From positions 1 through 64,000 of the forward strand of contig JBARMB010000085.1 of assembly GCA_049802235.1 (NCBI GenBank): a stretch of DNA of 64,000 nt. Reading direction: 5' to 3'. A model generated the notes under the pieces. That model was given only the letters and a program-made list of their open reading frames with translations, made no database searches and was not told the origin of the DNA. Position numbers and translations under genes: made by a program. This DNA comes from VBDM01 sp049802235. GTDB taxonomy: Bacteria > Pseudomonadota > Gammaproteobacteria > Burkholderiales > SG8-39. Below, in pieces: positions 32,693 to 42,821 of the stretch. How positions within the stretch are numbered: position 1 is the first letter of the stretch; each line of letters starts with the position of its first letter.

Positions 32693-34210
32693 ATGCAAAG
32701 ATCCGGCGCGGCAACTGTGGTCCTGCCACACCTGATCACCGCGACCTTGCTGCTGGCCATGCTGCAGGGTCCGGGCCACGCGGCGGAAGAGGTGCTGCGC
32801 ATCGGCTCCAAGCGTTTCACCGAGTCTTACGTGCTGGGCGAGCTGCTGACGCAGGCGGCGGCCCGGCACGGACCCGTTGAGCACCGGCCCGGCCTGGGCA
32901 ACACGGGCATCCTGTATGCGGCCCTCCGCGCAGGCTCGATCGACCTTTATCCGGAATACACCGGAACGATCGCGGCCGAGATTCTCAAGCTCGAAGGCAA
33001 TCGGTCCCTCTACGAGCTCAACCGCGCGCTCGCGCCGCTCGGACTGGCGGCCTCGGTTCCGCTCGGGTTCAACAATAGCTACGCACTGGGTGTGCGCGAG
33101 GCGCTGGCCGCGAAACTCGGCCTGCATTCGATCACGGACCTGCGTGCCCACACCGGGCTGAGGCTGGGCCTGTCGCAGGAGTTCCTGGCGCGCCGGGATG
33201 GCTGGCCGGGCCTGTCGCGGGCGTACGGTCTCGCGGCGCTGTCTCCGTCGGGACTCGATCACGGCATCGCTTATGACGCGCTCAAGGCGGGCCAGATCGA
33301 CGTCGTCGATCTGTATTCGACCGATGCCAAGATCGCGCGCTATGGCATCCGCGTGCTGGCCGACGATCGCGGTTTCTTTCCGCGCTACGACGCGGTAGTG
33401 CTGCATCGCGCCGACGCGCCCCGGCGCTTTCCGCGCCAGTGGCAGGGCATCGCCGCGCTGGAAGGGCGTCTCGACGACAAGCTCATGATCAGGTTGAATG
33501 CCGCGGCCGAACTGGAAGGCCGGACCTTTGCGCAGGCCGCGGCGATGTTTTTCGACCGGGCGGGCACGGGCACGCCCTCTCGCGGCTTTTTCGCCGTGCT
33601 GCTCGGGCCCGATTTGTGGAGACTGACGCGCGAGCATTTGCTGCTGGTGTTCGGGTCGCTTGCCGCCAGCATTCTCGCCGGTGTGCCGCTGGGGATCGCG
33701 GCCGCGAAAAAACGCTGGCTGGCGCAGCCGATCTTCGCGCTGGTTGGAGTCATCCAGACCATCCCGTCGCTCGCCTTGCTCGCATTCATGATCGCGTTAA
33801 TGGGGACGATCGGCGCCTTGCCAGCCGCGATTGCGCTGTTTCTTTATGCGCTGCTGCCGATCGTGCGCAATACCCATGCGGGGTTGCTCGGCGTCGGCGA
33901 GGGCCGCCGGCAAGCCGCGATGGCGCTTGGGTTGTCGCCCCTGGACCAGCTGCTCTGGATCGAGCTGCCATTGGCGCGACCGCCGATCCTGGCCGGAATC
34001 AAGACTTCCGCGATCATCAACGTCGGCACCGCCACCATTGCGGCATTCATCGGCGCCGGCGGCTACGGCGAGCGCATCGCGGCAGGGCTTGCGCTCAACG
34101 ACAACACCATGCTACTTGCCGGCGCTGTGCCCGCGGCGGTGCTTGCGCTGCTGCTGCAAGGCCTGTTCGAATGGCTGGAACGCGGCAGCGGCCGGCGTGG
34201 CGAATTCTAG
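32693..34210 (+). CDS. Betaine/choline-type ABC protein: substrate-binding domain fused to permease
   Basis: One chain of 505 residues. After an N-terminal hydrophobic signal/anchor, residues about 30-300 form an OpuAC-type binding domain (LRIGSKRFTESYVLGEL, RPGLGNTGILYAALRAGSIDLYPEYTGT, PLGFNNSYALGVRE). Residues about 310-500 are an OpuAB/ProW-type permease with the EAA-like loop GEGRRQAAMALGLSPLDQLLWIELPLA. Such fusions import compatible solutes or related quaternary ammonium compounds. The required ATPase is not encoded on either side, so it must come from elsewhere. Stop at 34210 is followed by a 32-base palindrome. Betaine-like ergothioneine and hercynine genes lie upstream, a suggestive but unproven link. 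Confidence 0.85.
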   Translation: MQRSGAATVVLPHLITATLLLAMLQGPGHAAEEVLRIGSKRFTESYVLGELLTQAAARHGPVEHRPGLGNTGILYAALRAGSIDLYPEYTGTIAAEILKLEGNRSLYELNRALAPLGLAASVPLGFNNSYALGVREALAAKLGLHSITDLRAHTGLRLGLSQEFLARRDGWPGLSRAYGLAALSPSGLDHGIAYDALKAGQIDVVDLYSTDAKIARYGIRVLADDRGFFPRYDAVVLHRADAPRRFPRQWQGIAALEGRLDDKLMIRLNAAAELEGRTFAQAAAMFFDRAGTGTPSRGFFAVLLGPDLWRLTREHLLLVFGSLAASILAGVPLGIAAAKKRWLAQPIFALVGVIQTIPSLALLAFMIALMGTIGALPAAIALFLYALLPIVRNTHAGLLGVGEGRRQAAMALGLSPLDQLLWIELPLARPPILAGIKTSAIINVGTATIAAFIGAGGYGERIAAGLALNDNTMLLAGAVPAAVLALLLQGLFEWLERGSGRRGEF

Positions 34211-34296
34211 ATCGGCCCACATTTGCTCGCGCATTGGCTGGATCCTGCTTGCGATCGCATCTTTGAACCCTACCAGACCCCGGCCGAGTTCGCGCT

Positions 34297-34328
34297 GCTG
34301 CATCGCTCGAATTCGAGCGATGCAGCAC
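34297..34328. repeat. Perfect 32-base palindrome
   Basis: The half-site TGCTGCATCGCTCGAA meets its exact reverse complement with no spacer, centred on GAATTC. It lies in the 241-base gap between the ABC gene and the HExxH protein gene. There is no T-tract, so it is not an ordinary terminator. It could be a protein-binding site or a cruciform. Confidence 0.85.
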
Positions 34329-34451
34329 AAACCGAGTTCATCGTTTAATCTTGCAACCATGGGCTCTACGAAGCATCGAGTGGCACTACTGAAGGGGTCA
34401 GGTCAAAGCGGCTGCAGTCCCCAGAAGATCTACCGTTTCAAGACGGCTGGA

Positions 34452-35132
34452 ATGGTGGCATGGGCGGAGGTCGCCATGCTGGTTGGCGCGCTGATTGGGG
34501 CGAACTCCGCATATGGCGACGAACTGCGGTGTCCTAATCGCAACGTGGTGGTCCATTCAGCGGCTCGCGGCGACGCTGAGACCGCATGCGAAGCGGCAGG
34601 CGAAGCGATCGCTTTTCTTGCGTCACACGGGCTTGATACAACTAGAGCGGTCGAGATACATCTGGTCAGCAAACTCCCCGATATTGCCAACAAGTCGGCC
34701 GCTGGATGCTACGATCATCCCCATCGGCGCACCTACATGCTCATTTTTTCAGCATGTTCGAAGCAAGGGAGATGGTTCGAACTGCCGCTCGACCGGGCGC
34801 TCTATAAAAGCCTAGTGGCGCACGAAGTCGCCCACGCTGTCGCTGCTGCCAACTTCTCCGTTCCGAAGCCGAGTATCCTGGCACAGGAGTATATCGCCTA
34901 CGTCACTCAGCTTGCGACGATGCCGCCGAGGCATCTCGCGCGTGTGCTGGAAAGATTCCCCGGGAACGGTTTCGACTCGGCCGCAGAGATGAGTCTGACC
35001 TTCTATACAATGAATCCGTCCCAGTTCGGCGTCGAGGTTTACCGGCACTTCCTCAAGCCGGGCAACGGAGAGGCCTTCCTGAAGGAGGTGCTTTCGGGCC
35101 GAGTTTTGATCGATGAGGGCGCCGCTTATTGA
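34452..35132 (+). CDS. Putative secreted zinc metallopeptidase-like protein (HExxH)
   Basis: The product from ATG 34452 is 226 residues, with a plausible signal peptide (VAMLVGALIGANSAYG). The mature part carries two pairs of cysteines (RCPN, ETACEAAG, AGCYDHP, FSACSKQG) and HEVAH at residues 124-128 with a glutamate at 146 (LAQEY) that could complete a gluzincin zinc site. I do not recognise a named family with confidence; it may be one of the uncharacterised HExxH DUFs. An upstream ATG at 34359 would precede the signal peptide by 31 residues and is less likely. Codon choice looks less GC-biased than neighbouring genes, suggesting a foreign origin. Confidence 0.6.
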   Translation: MVAWAEVAMLVGALIGANSAYGDELRCPNRNVVVHSAARGDAETACEAAGEAIAFLASHGLDTTRAVEIHLVSKLPDIANKSAAGCYDHPHRRTYMLIFSACSKQGRWFELPLDRALYKSLVAHEVAHAVAAANFSVPKPSILAQEYIAYVTQLATMPPRHLARVLERFPGNGFDSAAEMSLTFYTMNPSQFGVEVYRHFLKPGNGEAFLKEVLSGRVLIDEGAAY

Positions 35133-35471
35133 TCAAAGTTGGCTTTGGCGGGCAGCTATTATGTTCGTGCAGGCTACCCCTGCTTTAAGCTGCCCCCAGC
35201 CGGTCCTATTTTCAGCTCCGGCCAACGTCCGCAATGGGTCGTAAGCGGACATTGCGCTCATTTTCTTGTGCCTCCCCGATCAGGGCTCGAACCCAAAGGC
35301 CCCGGAATAACAGCCAGCGGGAATGACTGCTTCGGGTCGATAGCCGGCCAAGGACGAGATCGGGGCGACGGTGGCGTGTTCGGTGCGCCCGGGCCAGCCT
35401 GCCCCCGATTCTCGCTATAATTGCGCCTCTGCGCCGCACCCAGCGGCCGACATTCCGATACCGAGAGCCTC
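35133..35471. other. Non-coding region with dispersed-repeat pieces and a promoter
   Basis: No gene is supported in these 339 bases. The segment GCAATGGGTCGTAAGCGGACATTGCG (described by its ends: GCAATGGGTCG at 35230 and GCGGACATTGCG at 35243) resembles a widespread bacterial intergenic repeat, and a weaker relative, GACTGCTTCGGGTCGATAGC, occurs near 35325. A TATAAT at 35416-35421 lies 51 bases before mmsA. Confidence 0.45.
35416..35421 (+). promoter_or_regulatory. -10 box TATAAT of the dehydrogenase gene
   Basis: Perfect TATAAT preceded by CTCGC, followed by a 45-base leader to ATG 35472. No clear -35. Confidence 0.6.
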
Positions 35472-36998
35472 ATGAACATACGAGACGCCAGCGCTGCACG
35501 AGTCCGCGAACTTTCCCATTTCATCGGCGGCAAATCCGTCGCTGGCACGAGCGGAAGGTTCGGCGACGTCTTCAACCCCACCACCGGCGCGCTCGCGGCC
35601 AAGGCGCCGCTCGCCTCCAAAGCGGAAGTCGAGCGCGCGATCGCCAACGCGCAAGAGGCCTTCGCCGGCTGGTCGGAGACCTCGCCCGTCACGCGGGCGC
35701 GGGTGATGTTTCGCTTCAAGGAGCTGGTCGAGCGCAACATCGACGAGCTGGCGCTGCTCGTCGCCTCCGAGCACGGCAAGGTGCTCTCCGACGCCAAGGG
35801 CTCGGTGCAGCGCGGGCTGGAAGTGGTCGAGTTCGCCTGCGGCATCCCGCACCTGATGAAGGGCGAGTTCTCCGACAACGTCGCCACCGGCATCGACCTG
35901 TATTCGATCCGCCAGCCGCTCGGGGTGTGCGCCGGGATCACGCCGTTCAATTTCCCGGCGATGGTGCCGATGTGGATGTTCCCGGTCGCGATCGCCTGCG
36001 GCAACACTTTCATCCTCAAGCCTTCGGAAAAGGATCCTTCCTGCGGGCTGCGCCTCGCCGAGCTGATGCTGGAGGCGGGCGCGCCTCCGGGCGTTCTGAA
36101 CGTGGTGAACGGCGACAAGGAGGCGGTGGACACGCTGCTCACCGATCCGCGCGTCGCTGCGGTGAGCTTCGTCGGCTCGACGCCGATCGCGAAATACGTG
36201 TTTGCCACCGGCTCGGTGAACGGCAAGCGCGTGCAGGCGCTGGGCGGGGCGAAGAACCACATGGTGGTGATGCCCGACGCCGACATCGAGGTCGCCGCGG
36301 ACGCGCTCATGGGCGCGGCCTACGGCTCGGCGGGCGAGCGCTGCATGGCGATCTCGGTGGCGGTGCCGGTGAGCGAGCGCACCGCGAACGAGCTGATCGA
36401 GGCGATGGCGCCGCGGGTGCGGAAGCTGAAGATCGGGCCTTCGACCGATAACGCCTCCGACATGGGGCCGCTGGTGACGCGCGAGCACCGCGACAAGGTG
36501 AAGGGCTACGTGGACCTCGGCGTGAAGGAGGGCGCTAGCCTGGTGGTGGACGGTCGCGACTTCAGGGTCGCCGACCAGCCGAACGGATTTTTCCTCGGCG
36601 GCTGCCTGTTCGACAAGGTCAGGCCCGACATGCGCATCTACAAGGAAGAAATCTTCGGGCCGGTGCTGTCGGTGGTGCGCGCGAAGAATTTCGAGGAGGC
36701 GCTGGCGCTGCCGTCCGATCATGAGTACGGCAACGGCGTGGCGATCTTCACCCGCAACGGCGACGTCGCACGCAATTTCACGCACAAGGTGAATTGCGGC
36801 ATGGTCGGCATCAACGTTTCGATCCCGGTGCCGCTCTCGTTCCACAGCTTCGGCGGCTGGAAGCACTCGATCTTCGGCGACATGAACCAGCACGGGCCGG
36901 AAGGCGTGCGCTTCTACACCCGCATCAAGACCGTGACCGCGCGCTGGCGCGAGGGCGTGAAGCCGGCGGCGAATTTCGGCATGCCGATCATGAAGTGA
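35472..36998 (+). CDS. mmsA: CoA-acylating methylmalonate-semialdehyde dehydrogenase
   Basis: The 508-residue enzyme converts methylmalonate semialdehyde to propionyl-CoA (and malonate semialdehyde to acetyl-CoA), in valine and inositol breakdown. Family marks are HFIGGKSVAGTSGRFGDVFNP-type opening (FIGGKSV), FNFPAMVPMWMFPVAIACGN, and the catalytic cysteine in YGSAGERCMAISVAV, specific to this CoA-dependent subgroup; the general-base glutamate of ordinary ALDHs is replaced (LGGAKNHMVVMPDAD), also typical. GAGAG stands before ATG 35472. No valine genes accompany it. Its product propionyl-CoA would feed the methylcitrate genes 7 kb downstream. Confidence 0.92.
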   Translation: MNIRDASAARVRELSHFIGGKSVAGTSGRFGDVFNPTTGALAAKAPLASKAEVERAIANAQEAFAGWSETSPVTRARVMFRFKELVERNIDELALLVASEHGKVLSDAKGSVQRGLEVVEFACGIPHLMKGEFSDNVATGIDLYSIRQPLGVCAGITPFNFPAMVPMWMFPVAIACGNTFILKPSEKDPSCGLRLAELMLEAGAPPGVLNVVNGDKEAVDTLLTDPRVAAVSFVGSTPIAKYVFATGSVNGKRVQALGGAKNHMVVMPDADIEVAADALMGAAYGSAGERCMAISVAVPVSERTANELIEAMAPRVRKLKIGPSTDNASDMGPLVTREHRDKVKGYVDLGVKEGASLVVDGRDFRVADQPNGFFLGGCLFDKVRPDMRIYKEEIFGPVLSVVRAKNFEEALALPSDHEYGNGVAIFTRNGDVARNFTHKVNCGMVGINVSIPVPLSFHSFGGWKHSIFGDMNQHGPEGVRFYTRIKTVTARWREGVKPAANFGMPIMK

Positions 36999-37018
36999 CC
37001 AAAGCGCACGAGCGCTTT

Positions 37019-37242
37019 CGTCATCCCGGACGCGCGCAGCGCGATCCGGGATCCAGTGTCGTTTGCAGTATAAAGTCGCCGGATTCCCGCTTACGCGGGA
37101 ATGACGATGTGGTGATGAAGGTTGCTGGATTCCCGCCCTCATCCCTATCCCTTCTTCCGCAAGCGGGAGAAGGGCACGAGCGGCTCCCCTCTCCACGAAG
37201 TGGAGAGGGGACGGGGGTGAGGCCGCGGGAATGACGATGCAG
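37019..37242. repeat. Nested palindromic repeats, copy 3
   Basis: Three elements in a row fill the gap: CGTCATCCCGGA...ATCCGGGATCCAG (37019-37056), an intact GGATTCCCGC-TTAC-GCGGGAATGACGATG (37081-37108), and a second GGATTCCCGC (37127-37136) whose partner GCGGGAATGACGATG lies at 37225, pushed apart by an 86-base insert with inverted ends CCTCATCCC (37137-37145) and GGGGTGAGG (37214-37222). The insert has its own hairpins (CTTCTTCCGC/GCGGGAGAAG and CCCCTCTCCAC-GAA-GTGGAGAGGGG). Confidence 0.8.
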
Positions 37243-37257
37243 TGACGGGAGCAGGGA

Positions 37258-38190
37258 ATGGTTAACCTCCACGACATCCGCTACCTGCGCATCGGCACGC
37301 CGAACCTCGATTCGGCGATCGAGTTCGCGACCAGGATCGTCGGCCTGCAGCTCGCGGCCCGGGAAGGGAAGGCGGCCTACTTCCGCAGCGACAAGGCCGC
37401 GGTGCGCGGCGATACGCGCGACCACACGCTGGTGTATTTCGAGGGCGATCCCTCGGACCACGCGATCGGCTTCGACATCAAGGATCGCGGGGACTTCGAC
37501 CGCGCCGGCGCGGAGCTGGAGAAAGCCGGCCACCCGGTTCACTACGGCACGAAAGAGGAATGCGGGCTGCGCCGCGTGCAGCAGTTCCTCGCCTTCAAGG
37601 ACCCGAGCGGCAACCGCATCGAGATCGTGGTGCGGCCGCACCACACGGGGCAGCGCTATTATCCGGCGCGCGACGCCGGTATCACGCATTTCAGCCACAT
37701 CGGGCTGCGGACCTCGAACGCGCCGCGCGACGAGGCGTTCTGGACGCGCCTGCTCAACGCGCGGGTGTCCGACTGGATCGGCGATGCGCCGCTCTTGCGC
37801 GTGAACACCATCCATCACACGCTGGCGCTGTTTCCTTCGCCTCGTCCCGGCGTGCAGCACATCAACCACCAGGTCGAGGACTTCGACGACGTGATGCGCT
37901 CGTACTATTTCCTGCGCGAGAAGGGCGTGAAGATCGTGTTCGGTCCCGGCCGGCATCCGTCCTCGTCGGCCTGCTTCCTCTACTTCGAGGGGCCGGACGG
38001 GATGGTGTACGAGTATTCGGTGGGCGTGAAGCACATCCAGCCCGAGGAAGAGGCGAGCTACCGGCCGCGGCAGTTTCCGTTTGCGCCGGAGTCGTTCTGC
38101 ATGTGGGGTTCGCTGCCGGACATTCCGGAGTTCCGCGACGACGAGAGGAACGACGGCAGGAAGAAGACGCCGCTGAAAACGCCGGCGTGA
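37258..38190 (+). CDS. Extradiol ring-cleavage dioxygenase (VOC superfamily, type I)
   Basis: The 310-residue protein contains two vicinal-oxygen-chelate repeats. The first (about 5-125) is DIRYLRIGTPNLDSAIEFAT... ending in DPSGNRIEIV, the second (about 140-265) holds the iron ligands: histidine in ITHFSHIGLR, histidine in VQHINHQVEDF and glutamate in MVYEYSVG. This matches 2,3-dihydroxybiphenyl or catechol 2,3-dioxygenase-like enzymes. The C-terminal tail is charged. GGGAGCAGG precedes ATG 37258. With the 2-hydroxymuconic semialdehyde dehydrogenase at 25 kb and the downstream flavin reductase and CMD protein it suggests meta cleavage of a catechol, substrate unknown. Confidence 0.85.
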   Translation: MVNLHDIRYLRIGTPNLDSAIEFATRIVGLQLAAREGKAAYFRSDKAAVRGDTRDHTLVYFEGDPSDHAIGFDIKDRGDFDRAGAELEKAGHPVHYGTKEECGLRRVQQFLAFKDPSGNRIEIVVRPHHTGQRYYPARDAGITHFSHIGLRTSNAPRDEAFWTRLLNARVSDWIGDAPLLRVNTIHHTLALFPSPRPGVQHINHQVEDFDDVMRSYYFLREKGVKIVFGPGRHPSSSACFLYFEGPDGMVYEYSVGVKHIQPEEEASYRPRQFPFAPESFCMWGSLPDIPEFRDDERNDGRKKTPLKTPA

Positions 38191-38225
38191 CGCGGGTCCT
38201 GGAAAACCTCCGCGCCGAACTGTAA

Positions 38226-38231
38226 TACAAT
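38226..38231 (+). promoter_or_regulatory. -10 box TACAAT of the flavin reductase gene
   Basis: TAATACAATTCCGCC lies 68 bases before the ATG at 38299. Predicted transcription starts just ahead of a GC hairpin. Confidence 0.5.
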
Positions 38232-38241
38232 TCCGCCCCGG

Positions 38242-38262
38242 GGCGGCGCGGTGTGCGCCGCC
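38242..38262 (+). promoter_or_regulatory. Leader hairpin ahead of the flavin reductase gene
   Basis: GGCGGCGC-GGTGT-GCGCCGCC followed by TTCTTT. It lies between the TACAAT box and the start codon, so it would form at the very 5' end of the transcript; it might instead end transcription from the dioxygenase gene upstream. Confidence 0.55.
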
Positions 38263-38298
38263 TTCTTTCATCCACCCGCAAAAGAAAGACATCCCACA

Positions 38299-38859
38299 AT
38301 GGAATTTCGCGTACTCGGCATCTGCGGCAGCCTGCGGCAGAAGTCCTACAACATGATGGCGCTGACGGTGGTCGGGGAGATGATGCCGGCGGGCATGAAG
38401 CTCGCAATCACCAGCCTCGCCGACCTCCCGATCTACAATTTCGACGTCCAGGAAAAAGGTTTTCCGGCTTCGGTGACGAAGCTGCGCGACGAGATCCTCG
38501 CCGCCGACGCTTTGTATTTCGCCGCGCCGGAATACAACTGGTCGGTATCGGCGCCGCTCAAGAACGCGATTGACTGGATGTCGCGCTTCCAGCCGCAGCC
38601 GTTCGCGAACAAGCCGGCGGCGCTCCTGAGCGCGTCCACCGGACCGGTGGGCGGCGCGAGAGGCCAGTACGACCTGCGGCGTATCCTGGCGGGATTGAAC
38701 GTGCTCTGGCTCGCGAAGCCGGAGATCTTCATCGGCATGGCGCAGGGCAAGTTCAGCCCGGACGGAAAGCTCACCGACGAGACGGCGCGCAAGCTGCTGG
38801 GCGAACAGTTGGCCGCGTTCAAGGACTGGATCGAGCGCATGAAGCGCGCCTTCGCCTAG
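38299..38859 (+). CDS. NAD(P)H-dependent FMN reductase
   Basis: The 186-residue flavodoxin-fold protein has the FMN phosphate loop GICGSLRQKSYNMMAL, the second FMN loop APEYNWSVSAPLKNAIDW and STGPVGGARGQYDLRRIL. It is of the ChrR/SsuE/ArsH-like group that supplies reduced flavin or reduces quinones. Its place between a ring-cleavage dioxygenase and a carboxymuconolactone decarboxylase-type gene suggests quinone or flavin reduction in aromatic breakdown. ATG 38299 follows a leader with a promoter and hairpin; the ribosome site is weak (AAAGAAAGA). Confidence 0.87.
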   Translation: MEFRVLGICGSLRQKSYNMMALTVVGEMMPAGMKLAITSLADLPIYNFDVQEKGFPASVTKLRDEILAADALYFAAPEYNWSVSAPLKNAIDWMSRFQPQPFANKPAALLSASTGPVGGARGQYDLRRILAGLNVLWLAKPEIFIGMAQGKFSPDGKLTDETARKLLGEQLAAFKDWIERMKRAFA

Positions 38860-38906
38860 AGCCGGGCAACGAGACGGCAATTATCCGACCGAACGAGGAG
38901 AGTTAC

Positions 38907-39296
38907 ATGTCCAAGGAACTTTGGGAAAAAGGGCTGGCGGTGCGCAAGGAAGTGCTCGGCGCCGAGTACGTCGAGCGCAATATCGCGGCGGCGGACGACT
39001 TCAGCCAGCCGATGCAGGAGCTGGTGACGCAGTCCTGCTGGGGCTGGCTGTGGGCTCGGCCGCAGATGCCGCGCAAGATGCGCAGTCTTCTGAATCTTGC
39101 CATTCTCTCGGCGCTGAATCGCCCGCACGAGTTCAAGGTGCACGTGAAAGGCGCGCTGAAGAACGGCTGCACCAGGGAGGAGATCCGCGAAGTGCTGCTG
39201 CAGGTCGCGGTGTATTGCGGCATGCCTGCGGGGGTGGAGGCGTTCCGGCTCGCGCGCGAAGCGATGCAGGAACAGGCAGAGACCAAGCGAGCCTGA
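38907..39296 (+). CDS. Carboxymuconolactone decarboxylase-family protein
   Basis: The 129-residue all-helical protein shows FSQPMQELVTQSCWGWLWARP, LNLAILSALNRPHEFKVHVKGAL and GCTREEIREVLLQVAVYCGMPAGVEAFR, the PcaC-like pattern. The CXXH of the AhpD peroxidase branch is absent, so a decarboxylase or related isomerase role is likelier than peroxidase. True PcaC belongs to ortho cleavage of protocatechuate; no other pca genes are here, hence the exact reaction is open. GAGGAGAG lies before ATG 38907. It ends the plus-strand run; a lipoprotein gene converges from the other strand, nine bases away. Confidence 0.85.
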   Translation: MSKELWEKGLAVRKEVLGAEYVERNIAAADDFSQPMQELVTQSCWGWLWARPQMPRKMRSLLNLAILSALNRPHEFKVHVKGALKNGCTREEIREVLLQVAVYCGMPAGVEAFRLAREAMQEQAETKRA

Positions 39297-39304
39297 GCGG
39301 CCGT

Positions 39305-39802
39305 TCAGTGCCTGCTTCCGCCCCCGGGGTTGAAGAGAGGGTCTTCAGTCCGTGAAACGGCTCTGACCACCCCGGTGTCCGGATCGAAATGGGCGTTGAA
39401 AAGCTTGTGCCAGACGTTCTTCTCCATAAAGCGCCAGGACCAGACTTCCTCGTTGCGTCTTTCAAAGCGGTCGATCTCTGTTGGCCTGCCAAGCAGCCGA
39501 CGCACTTCTTCGCGGGACATCCCGGTTTGCACCTTGAAGAGAAATTCGTCGCTCAGTACCTGGCTGACGTTTCCGACGGTGTGGTCCGGGCCGATCGTGA
39601 TCATGTAGGTCTCCGTGCCAAACGGGCCGAGCGGATATTCCCAGGTCTCGGAACCGTCGGCGTTCTTCCAGACCGTGTCGGGTGCGCCCACCCGCGCCCG
39701 GACCTGCTCTTCCGGGCTTCCGGTTGAAATGGCGGAGAAATTCGCGCACGCCGCGAGCAGCGCAGCGAGAACGGGCAGGGCGATCGCACTGCGGAGAATC
39801 AT
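39305..39802 (-). CDS. BamE/OmlA-like outer membrane lipoprotein
   Basis: The 165-residue precursor has a lipoprotein signal (ALPVLAALLAAC, lipobox LAAC). The mature protein holds two SmpA/OmlA-like units: SPEEQVRARVGAPDTVW...TWEYPLGPFGTETY and a second MSREEVRRLLGRPTEIDRF...EVWSWRFMEKNVWH. This fold binds at the inner face of the outer membrane; the true BamE is shorter with one unit, so this is a paralogue rather than the assembly-machine subunit. The ATG at 39802 is chosen because it places the lipobox at normal distance. Convergent with the carboxymuconolactone gene. Confidence 0.8.
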   Translation of the reverse strand: MILRSAIALPVLAALLAACANFSAISTGSPEEQVRARVGAPDTVWKNADGSETWEYPLGPFGTETYMITIGPDHTVGNVSQVLSDEFLFKVQTGMSREEVRRLLGRPTEIDRFERRNEEVWSWRFMEKNVWHKLFNAHFDPDTGVVRAVSRTEDPLFNPGGGSRH

Positions 39803-39967
39803 CGGCAGGATGCCTGGTTCACCTTGATGACGCACGATCCGCAACTTCAAGCATTCAGTAAACTTCGCCCCGCGCAGGAAGCGTTGCAGAAAGCCGGTCG
39901 ATAACGGCCGAGCGTTCACGCCACACGGGACCGGGCCTGCTTGCGCTCGTGCGAGGGGCCGCCCGTC

Positions 39968-42691
<2,724 letters not shown>

Positions 42692-42717
42692 GGCCGTCTC
42701 CTGCAGTGTTGTTGATT

Positions 42718-42808
42718 GTCTTTCCCGCGAAAGCGGGAATCCACCATGGTGCCGATCTTGCGGATGTCCGCTCCCCGCTTTCGCGGGGTCAAGCCTCGCG
42801 GACATGAC
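42718..42808. repeat. Intergenic palindromic repeat, copy 4
   Basis: TTCCCGC-GAAA-GCGGGAATCCACC (42722-42745) and CCCCGC-TTTC-GCGGGG (42773-42788), then GGACATGAC. It fills the gap between prpD and acnA and has the same two-hairpin arrangement as copy 2. Confidence 0.75.
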
Positions 42809-42821
42809 TATGAGCGGGCGA

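Noticed and set aside
35281..35305. A GGGTTCGAGCCC stretch on the minus strand that looks like a tRNA T-arm
   Set aside because: No acceptor stem, D-arm or anticodon arm can be assembled around it, and no CCA end follows. I see no tRNA gene in the window.
38907..39296. AhpD-type alkylhydroperoxidase for the CMD-family protein
   Set aside because: The CXXC/CXXH redox pair needed for that activity is absent.
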